NCBI GenBank assembly: GCA_015680905.1
Contig: CM027378.1
Span: 56,073,501-56,137,500 of the forward strand
From: Coptis chinensis
Lineage: Eukaryota > Streptophyta > Magnoliopsida > Ranunculales > Ranunculaceae
DNA: 64,000 nucleotides
Reading direction: 5' to 3'
Part shown: piece after piece, positions 57,304-64,000 of the stretch
How positions within the stretch are numbered: the stretch's first letter is position 1
How the letters are laid out: the number at the start of each line of letters is the position of its first letter
The notes under the pieces: generated by a model
The model's input: the letters and a program-made list of their open reading frames with translations, nothing else
Told to the model about the DNA's origin: nothing
Database searches by the model: none
Program-made: the position numbers and the translations under genes

Positions 57304-58357
57304 ACTAAATTTTGCCAGTTTAGGAGTATGAGAAGAAAATTTTCAGTTGGAATCCAGTTTAGGAGTGGACGACCATAGCAAGACTTGGAATAGTCAAGTT
57401 GATAGTGGATTGGACGACCATAGCAAGACTTCCTTGCTACTGTTTGGTTTGATACTTTGATAATCTAAAGCCGTTTAAGGTGAATTTTATTGAACCCTCT
57501 AGCTTATTTGTTTTTTATTTTCAAATTACGAAATTGGTATCAGAGAAATGTGTACCATTTTTTAGCTTCGTGCTGGCGTCGTTGCTAGAGGTGGAGACAA
57601 CTTCCGAGAGATCGAAGCTGGCGTCGTTGCTATTCCGCAGTCACAAAGTATTTTGTTGTTCCGATTTTAAGGTGAAATTTATTGAACCCTCTAGCTTATT
57701 TGAATTTTTCTTTTCGAATTTTATTAAACCCCCTAGCTTATTTGTTTTTTCTTTTTGAATTAAGAAATGGGTATTTGTTAACTTTGTGCTGGTGTCGTTA
57801 CTTTGTGCTGGTGTGCTATTTTTTTTTTTTTTTTAACTTTGTACTGCTGTCGTTACTAGAGCGTTTAATGGGGTTATTTTCGAATTCCTTTTTTTACCAT
57901 CGATAGTGGAGAATGACAGAAGTTAAAATATTTTAGAATTAGAATTTTCTTTGTTAATTCCTAGATATATATCGGTAGTGGAGAATAGATGGTTAAAATG
58001 TAGACTTAATTAGAATTAGAATTTTCTTTGTTAATTTCTAGATATATCTCGACAACTCAAACTCTTGCCAATTTGTTATAATTTCAATCTATCTAATAGG
58101 AAGTGGAGAATCCTTTTATTTAATAGGAAGTGATTTTATTTAAATTGACCGTTCAGAAGTAAGTGAAGGCAATTTCTTACTTCGTTCCACTGGTGGTCTT
58201 ATTTTAGTGGGAAAAGTCTACGAGCATTGCTGGTTGGTTTCCTTTTTTTATATTTACTACTTTGAGTCTTTGCTGTGCTATTTGATTAGAGCTCCGTTTT
58301 GATTCTTTAACTTTGCGTGTTTCCAAATTTTTGCGAATTGACGCTTCCTAGGCAATC
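57304..58357. other. Non-coding, with duplicated AT-rich segment
   Basis: AGGTGAATTTTATTGAACCC near 57478 recurs as AGGTGAAATTTATTGAACCC near 57670 and in part at 57718, and GTGCTGGTGTCG recurs at 57785-57855. The frames open here (57480-57906) are low-complexity and not believed. GATCGAAGCTGGCG-type repeats sit between. Confidence 0.5.
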
Positions 58358-59073
58358 ATGGTTAAAGAGTGCATTGAAGAGAGAGGAAGGGAATCGTTAG
58401 TTCACCCAGCCAATTCCATAGCAGAACCTCCTAATCTGGTATATGTGCCTCCACATCGAAGAAATGTTGTGTCTCCTAATCTGGTATATGTGCCTCCTAA
58501 TCGAAGATCAACTGCGACTCCCAATATTTTATTTGTTGTGCCTCCTAATCGAAGATCTAATGCGGCTCCGAATAGGTTATCTGTTGTTGTGCCTCCTAAT
58601 CGAAGATCTAATGCGGCTCCGAATAGGTTATCTGTTATGCCTTCTAATCGAAAATCTCCCGCAGCTCTTAATAGGTTATCTGTCGTGCCTCCTAATCGAA
58701 GCTCTCCTGCGGCTCTTAATAGGTTATCTGTTGTGCCTCCTAATCGACGATCTCCCGCAGCTCCTAATGTGTTATCTGTTGTGCCTCCTAATCGAAGATC
58801 TACTGCGCCTCCCAATCTCTTATCTATTGTGCCTCCCACTCAAAGCTCTATTGCACCTCCTAATCGGAGATCTATTGTACAACGTCTTCGAAGAGAAAAA
58901 GATATCGATCAAAGGACTATAGCACAACAAAATCGAAGACGGAGGGAAAAAGACGTTATGTCTGATTACATATCAGATTCCTTTAAGAAGACGCGAGGTC
59001 AACGCATCTGAAGTGGGTCCTCTTCATCTATCACGGAAGATGTCACAATGCAAAGTTGTGAGGATAACACTAT
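58358..59073 (+). CDS. First exon of the Helitron gene: 16-residue repeat protein
   Basis: ATG at 58358. After a short lead, about nine copies of a 16-residue unit VPPNRRSPAAPNRLSV follow (48-51 bp at DNA level, 58440-58880), then a basic stretch RRRREKDVMSDYISDSFKK. A TGA at 59009 interrupts the frame, which stays open afterwards (SGSSSSITEDVTMQSCEDNT) to a GTAAGT donor at 59074. Splicing to TTTTTGCAG|TGATC at 59158 joins in phase with the Rep frame. Because the repeat length is a multiple of three, other frames and the antisense are also open; they are not called. Confidence 0.65.
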
Positions 59074-59157
59074 GTAAGTCAAGTGCTTAAATTCTCACTC
59101 TTTTGTTAGGTTTCAACATACTGTAAAGCGTGATATATCATAGGTCTATTTTTGCAG

Positions 59158-60645
59158 TGATCATGATATGACTGGATTTGATGAAAGTGAAGAAGAAATT
59201 CTTAATCCTCATAGAGGCCATGTGCTTCCTGTTCCAAATCGCCGCCACTTTCTGGGAAAGATGGATGTTCTCTGTCCATTTTGTTCGGCCCTTCATTGGA
59301 AAGATGAACAGTTATCAAAATCAAGGCGCAACCGACCTTTATTTGGAACTTGCTGTTTACAAGGAAAAGTTAAGCTACCGCTTCTTTCTCCACTGCCTTC
59401 GGCACTTAAATCTTTATTCGAAGGATCTAATAAACGTGCAAGATTATTCCGTGAGCAGATTCGGCAATACAATGTGTGTAATGCCTTTACCAGTCTTGGT
59501 TGCAAATTTAACGATCGTGTGTTACATGGGCGTGGTCCAACCTCATTCACTGTCCATGGGGAGTTGCGGCACCAAATCGGTTCATTGTTGCCTGATCCGG
59601 GGATGGAACCTAAGTTTTCGCAACTTTATATTTATGATCCCCTAGCTGCTTTGGATCACCACCACAATCGCAATCTGAATTTGTCAAGAGAAGTGTTGAA
59701 AACTGTACAAGAAACTCTTCTGCAGACCCACAAGTTTTGTGATATCTATAAGCAAGCATTTGAGGTTTTAACTGAAAATGCTTCTGAGAATAACAATGTT
59801 CCGGTCCATCTACACTATGATCCGCGTTCGGATAGACGAAGGTACAATCTTCCGACAACTGATGAGATTGCAGTGATATTGCCTGGAGATGGGAGTAAGG
59901 TTGATGCCATGCGTGATATTGTACTTCGCTTGAGAGGAGGGCATGAGTTGGAACGGATAAGCGAATGTCATCCCGCTTATTTGCCTTTGCATTATGTTCT
60001 TCTGTTTCCTTATGGGGATTTGGGTTGGTCACCTGATTTGAAGTTGTGGGACGTCAAGAGAAATGCTCCAAGTAATGCAAGACTCACCCAATTATTGTAT
60101 TACGCCTACCGTTTGTTTGAACGACCCACAGAGTACTCATCCATCTTGCTAGGGTGTAAATTGTTGCATGAATTTTTGGTTGATGCTTGGGCTGCATATG
60201 AACAGAACCGTCTGCGATACATTAGACTAAATCAAGACACCATCCGTTCGGATGTGTACAAGTGCTTGACAGATGTTGCACTTGAGGGATTAAGTCCTGA
60301 TCAAATTGGCCAACGGTTCATTTTGCCTTCCTCGCATGTTGGAAGTCCAAGGCACATGTACGAGATTTTTCAGGATTCAATGGCTATCACCCGGCACTAT
60401 AAGCACCCAGATATTTTTCTTACGGTGACTGCAAACCCTAATTGGCAGGAAATTAAAGATGCGCTCAAGGAACACCAGACTTCGACACTTCGGCCTGAAA
60501 TAGTTGCACGGGTATTCGAGCTGAAACGAAAAGCAATTATGAAAGAAATCTTGAAGAATGATATCTTCGGCCGGGTGGTTGCATATGTCTATACCATTGA
60601 ATTTCAGAAGCGTGGTCTTCCACACATGCATTGCCTTTATTTCTC
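59158..60645 (+). pseudogene. Helitron Rep: zinc-finger-like N-terminus, Helitron_like_N domain, HUH motif
   Basis: One frame of about 500 residues. An N-terminal cysteine cluster (CPFCSALHW, TCCLQGKV) is the usual Helitron zinc-finger-like region. Then CNAFTSLGC, YIYDPLAALDHHHNRN, VHLHYDPRSDRRRYNLPTTD, PLHYVLLFPYGDLGW, and the rolling-circle region LTVTANPNWQEI ending in FQKRGLPHMHCLYF. The two His of the HUH motif are at 60623-60631 with Met between them. A one-base shift near 60640 then moves the frame. Confidence 0.95.
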
Positions 60646-62038
60646 ACACATGATGACAAGATCCGAAACAGTGAGCAAGTGGATAAATTTGTATGTGCCG
60701 AATTCCCAGACCCCGACACCCACCCTGCATTGTTTGAAACAGTGAAGAAGTGCATGGTTCATGGCCCCTGTGGTGATCGAGATCCGAGTGCTTCATGTAT
60801 GGAAAATGGTCGATGCACCAAAGCCTATCCAAAAGAGTTTGTGGAGGAAACAATTATGGATAAAAAAGGGTACTCCATTTACCGGCGATTAATCGGCAAG
60901 AAATATTATGTGAAGAGGAAGAATAAAATGGTTAAAGTTGATAATGGAGATGTTGTTCCCTACAATGCATATCCATGCGAAATGTTTGACCGCCATATCA
61001 ATGTTGAAGTTTGTGCATCGTGTCAAGTGTTAAATATATTAACAAGTACATCTACAAAGGCTATGACAAAAAGCAAATGGTGGTGGCGGCAGGAACAAAT
61101 GATGAGATTCAGCAATATATCGATGCAAGGTACATTGGACCAACGTGAAAGCTGCATGGCATCTATTTCAAAATCCAATGTATAAAGAGTTTCCAAGTGT
61201 CCAACGATTGGCTTCATTTGGAAGGCATGCATAGGGTTGTTTTCAATAGCAAAGAACCTATGGATGCAATTCTTGCCCGAGAGGAGACCAAACTTCAACA
61301 CGGCGACTTTCTTTAAGCGTTGGTTGAAGATCCGGATGCACGAGCATATACCTATCAAGAATTTCCAACGACACTATGTTTTCCACAAAGACTCTCAAGA
61401 GTGGACTCCTAGGACTCGGGGACCTTCCATTGGTAGGATGTATTTTGCAAGCCCCTAATGCCGGGAGCGGTTTTATCTACGCTTACTACTACTTTGTTGT
61501 AAAAGGGCCTACCTCCTTTGCATATCTTTATAAAGTCGGTGATACCGCGGTACATGCGACATACAAAGAAGCATGTATTGCCCGTGGGCTGTTGGAAGCC
61601 GATGATGAGTGGATACAATGCCTAGAAGAGGCGTGGATAATAATGAAAACTGGATATCAACTGCGGAGGTTGTTTTGTGTAATTCTTTTAGAGTGTCATC
61701 CGTTACGACCAGATCTACTTTGGAGCAAATTTGCATCGAGTATATGTGATGATCTTGGACATTGGCTTCGAACAAAGCACGGCATCCCAGATCCAACTGA
61801 TGAGCAAATAACAGATTACGGCTTATATCTGGTGGAACAAATCCTTTTAGAATCTAGGAAGACATTGGAAGATTTCCCGCCCATGCCAAAGCAAAAAAAG
61901 GATTGGAGCAAAATTGTTGGCAATAGGCTCATTTGGGAGCAACGCCAACTTCAGCATGAAGGCATAGGAGAAGAGGCTGCAATTGATGTGAGTCGTCTTA
62001 ATGATTTAACAACTTCATGCTTACACTGCTGTGATTGA
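60646..62038 (+). pseudogene. Helitron Rep: catalytic tyrosine region and linker
   Basis: CMVHGPCGDRDPSASCMENG and CTKAYPKEF continue the Rep domain (60631 frame). The catalytic two-tyrosine motif VKYINKYIYKGYDK is at 61029-61070 in the next frame. Then EGMHRVVFNSKEPMDAIL-like sequence, TFFKRWLKIRMHEHIP (61309), TPRTRGPSIGRMYFASP, and a 220-residue open stretch from 61376 (KVGDTAVHATYKEACIARGL, LLWSKFASSICDDLGHWL) that links Rep to the helicase. At least three frame changes. Confidence 0.92.
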
Positions 62039-63477
62039 TTCAGTATTTGGTGACAAGGGCAAACTTTTCTTTTTGAATGGAGCAGCTGGTACAGGGAAAA
62101 CTTTTTTGTATAATACAATTGCAAAGGCCTGCCGCAGCATGGGTCTTATTGTCATCATGGTGGCATCATTAGGAATTGCATCTGTTATTATCGGTGGACG
62201 ACCGCCATTCTACATTTAAAATTCCAATTGATGTGATGGATACCACTTTTTTGCGGCTTCACTAAACATTCGACCTTTGCCGACCTATTTAAAGAAACAA
62301 AACTAATTGTTTGGGACCAGGTGCCCATGCAACATAGATACTGTGTTGAGGCTGTGGATAGAACACTTCAAGATATTTGTGGAAACAAGAAGATATTTGG
62401 TGGTATCACTACAGTTCTTGGTGGTGATTTTCGACAAACACTACCTGTTATACCGTTAGGCCAGAGAGAGCAATTTGTTGGTGCATCACTACGGCGCTCT
62501 TTCCTTTGGAGTTATTTAGAAGTTTTGCACTTGGTACAGAACATGCGGCTTGAAATGGCAGAGTCCGAGAATGTCGAATTCGCCCGATTTTTTTGTTGGA
62601 GGTGTGCTACTAATGCCTTCTAATTAGAATGTTTTTTCTCCATTAGTTCCATATATAAACGAACTATTTTAGAAACTAATGAATTCATTTTTGCTTTGAT
62701 TCATTTAGATTGGTTTGAATCCCAAAGAATGCGTGCATAAATTGCCGAATGGAATACGCAAGTGTACCAATATCCAAGAACTCATCTTCTCGCGTCTATC
62801 CCCAATTGGATGTTATGGACACACCGTCTCCAAATTTCTTAACCGATCGCACTATTATTCTTGCTGCCGTAATGATGATGTGAGTGCAATTAATGAGGTT
62901 GCACTGAATTTGTTTCCTGGTGAAGCTTTGAGTATTTGGCTGCAGATAAAATTATCGAAGATGATATTGATAATCCAAGTGGGGCTCACTATCCCACCGA
63001 AGTTTGAACTCCCTCGACCCTTCTAGCTTACCACCTTTCAATCTCAAGTTAAAACCTGGATGCCCTATAATGTTGCTCAGGAACATAGCACCTAAAGATG
63101 GCCTTTGCAATGGGACACGACTTATGGTGCTTCAATGTGCGAGTAAAGTCCTTCAAGCCAAAATTTTGACTGGAGAGAAAGCTGGAAATCCGGTACTCAT
63201 CCCAAGAATATCTCTGGCTCCCTCAAATGCAGAGTTGCCTTTCAAACTATCAAGACGACAATTCCCTGTTCGACTAGCTTATGCCATGACAATTAATAAG
63301 TCGCAAGGCCAGTCAGTGAAATATGTTGGCATTGATTTGAGGACACCGGTTTTCAGTCATGGGCAACTCTATGTGACCATGTCCAGATGTACTTCTTCAA
63401 AAAGAATATCCGTTTTTCTTCCACCTAATGTAAGAAATTGCATTACAAATGTCGTATACCCAGAAGTTCTTCTCTAA
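62031..63477 (+). pseudogene. Helitron PIF1-like helicase domain
   Basis: Walker [14 protein letters not shown] at 62079-62117; the next motif (normally SGIA, here SLGIAS) and a broken stretch to 62320; Walker B region [18 protein letters not shown] at about 62410-62460; VQNMRL; then after a break [35 protein letters not shown] (63010) and [10 protein letters not shown]; finally [20 protein letters not shown] and YVTMSRC, the SF1 C-terminal motifs. The stop is at 63475. This matches the helicase half of plant Helitrons. Confidence 0.95.
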
Positions 63478-64000
63478 GGACATCGATACCAATGAGAAAA
63501 GGCAAGTGAGAAATTAAAAAATGTTACTTTTATTGGTTTAGAAAATAAAGAATATATTGTATCCATATATATGTTATGTAAGTTTTTATGATAGTTTTTT
63601 TTTGTTGATGATAGCGTGGATACTTAAAAATAAGAATAGAGATTATTTTATTTTGAGAACCATCTCTTTTGTAAACAATATGCTAAATGTATCAAGTCTA
63701 AAAAAATCATGTGTATGTGGTTTGTTTGCAGGTACCAAGTTAAATTGCCATAATTTTTCGCAACATGATTGTAGTCTTTGCTCCATGGCGCATTTATCCA
63801 TATGGTAGCAGAATGGTGTGAAAAGTATGCATAGAGGGGAGAATGAGAGAAATGAAGAACTCGATAAGTGGGCGTGGAGTATTTATTTTATTTTATTTTT
63901 CTATTTCATTACTAGAATTAGCCCCAGGTGAAAATTTATGCAAAGTCTTCTTTAATATTTAATGAGTTGTCTTTTAGTTTTAGAAGTAATTTGTGTTATG
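63478..64000. other. Right edge, non-coding
   Basis: AT-rich sequence after the helicase stop. No Helitron 3' hairpin with CTRR was found. A frame at 63557-63808 is short and unlike any known protein. Confidence 0.5.

Larger units (their letters stand above)
58358..63477 (+). pseudogene. Helitron RepHel gene, degraded
   Basis: Layout: repeat exon (58358-59073), intron (59074-59157), Rep N-terminal and catalytic domain (59158-61090), linker, PIF1-type helicase (62031-63477). It would encode the rolling-circle initiator-helicase of a Helitron. Frameshifts lie near 60640, 61070, 61300, 62030, 62215 and 62900. The stretch 62624-62710 has no frame and could be an intron (it ends in TTCATTTAG) or damage. 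The Helitron 5' TC and 3' CTRR ends are not identified in the window, so the element's full extent is unknown. Confidence 0.9.

Noticed and set aside
57480..57906. Two overlapping Phe-rich frames
   Set aside because: Low-complexity T-rich DNA with internal duplications; no family likeness.
58402..58839. Open antisense frame (145 residues, GGTTDN repeats)
   Set aside because: It mirrors the 48-bp repeats of the Helitron exon, whose length is a multiple of three, so several frames stay open together. The sense frame alone joins the Rep gene in phase.
58443..58922. Second sense frame (159 residues, Leu/Ile-rich repeats)
   Set aside because: Same cause as the antisense frame; it does not join any domain.

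Overview
The window reads as AT-rich plant nuclear DNA, probably from a eudicot, and almost all of it is transposable elements nested inside one another. I found no intact host gene, rRNA gene or CRISPR array. The plant assignment rests on the element families: Ty1/copia, Athila-type Ty3/gypsy with a TGGCGCC-type primer site, FAR1/MULE transposase, plant-type RepHel Helitron, and Tourist-like and (TA)n-flanked MITEs. The species cannot be told from the sequence.

Layout. (1) 1-5845: a broken Ty1/copia element on the minus strand. It is interrupted by a probable solo LTR (535-1463) and by a complete small LTR element (2005-3984; 295-bp LTRs, target duplication ATTGA) that carries one unrecognised ORF. 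(2) 5846-10495: non-coding remnants. These include a related solo LTR (6835-7141, duplication CTTCG), a MITE set between (TA)n tracts (7719-8102) and a diverged relative of it, a retroelement zinc-knuckle remnant, a tRNA 5' half, a possible gene 5' end with a (TAA)n tract, and a small Helitron end. (3) 10496-20430: a second copia element, plus strand, with 271-bp LTRs and a leader packed with short palindromes. Much of gag-pol is deleted, and a 4.9-kb LTR-like block holding a Tourist-like MITE is inserted in it. (4) 20519-55142: a Mutator-like element with a FAR1-type transposase gene on the minus strand, split by a 29.3-kb insertion (23871-53161). That insertion is an Athila element (duplication GTAGT) whose own gag is split by two more Athila elements: 28749-36577 (duplication ACAGT, minus strand) and 36763-49314 (duplication GACAG, plus strand). 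(5) 55143-58357: small (TA)n-flanked elements, a Helitron-type 3' end, and one exon of a calmodulin-like EF-hand gene. (6) 58358-63477: a degraded Helitron RepHel gene with an unusual repetitive N-terminal exon.

The insertion order can be read from the nesting: MULE first, then Athila-1, then Athila-2 and Athila-3. I recognise no RT, RNase H or integrase in any of the three Athila copies. Athila-1 keeps gag-protease, Athila-2 keeps an env-position ORF and a second conserved ORF, and Athila-3 keeps all of these in broken form. All would depend on enzymes supplied from elsewhere. The best candidates for something not yet described are the second conserved Athila ORF, the ORF of the 2-kb LTR element, the palindrome array inside the MULE, and the repeat exon of the Helitron.
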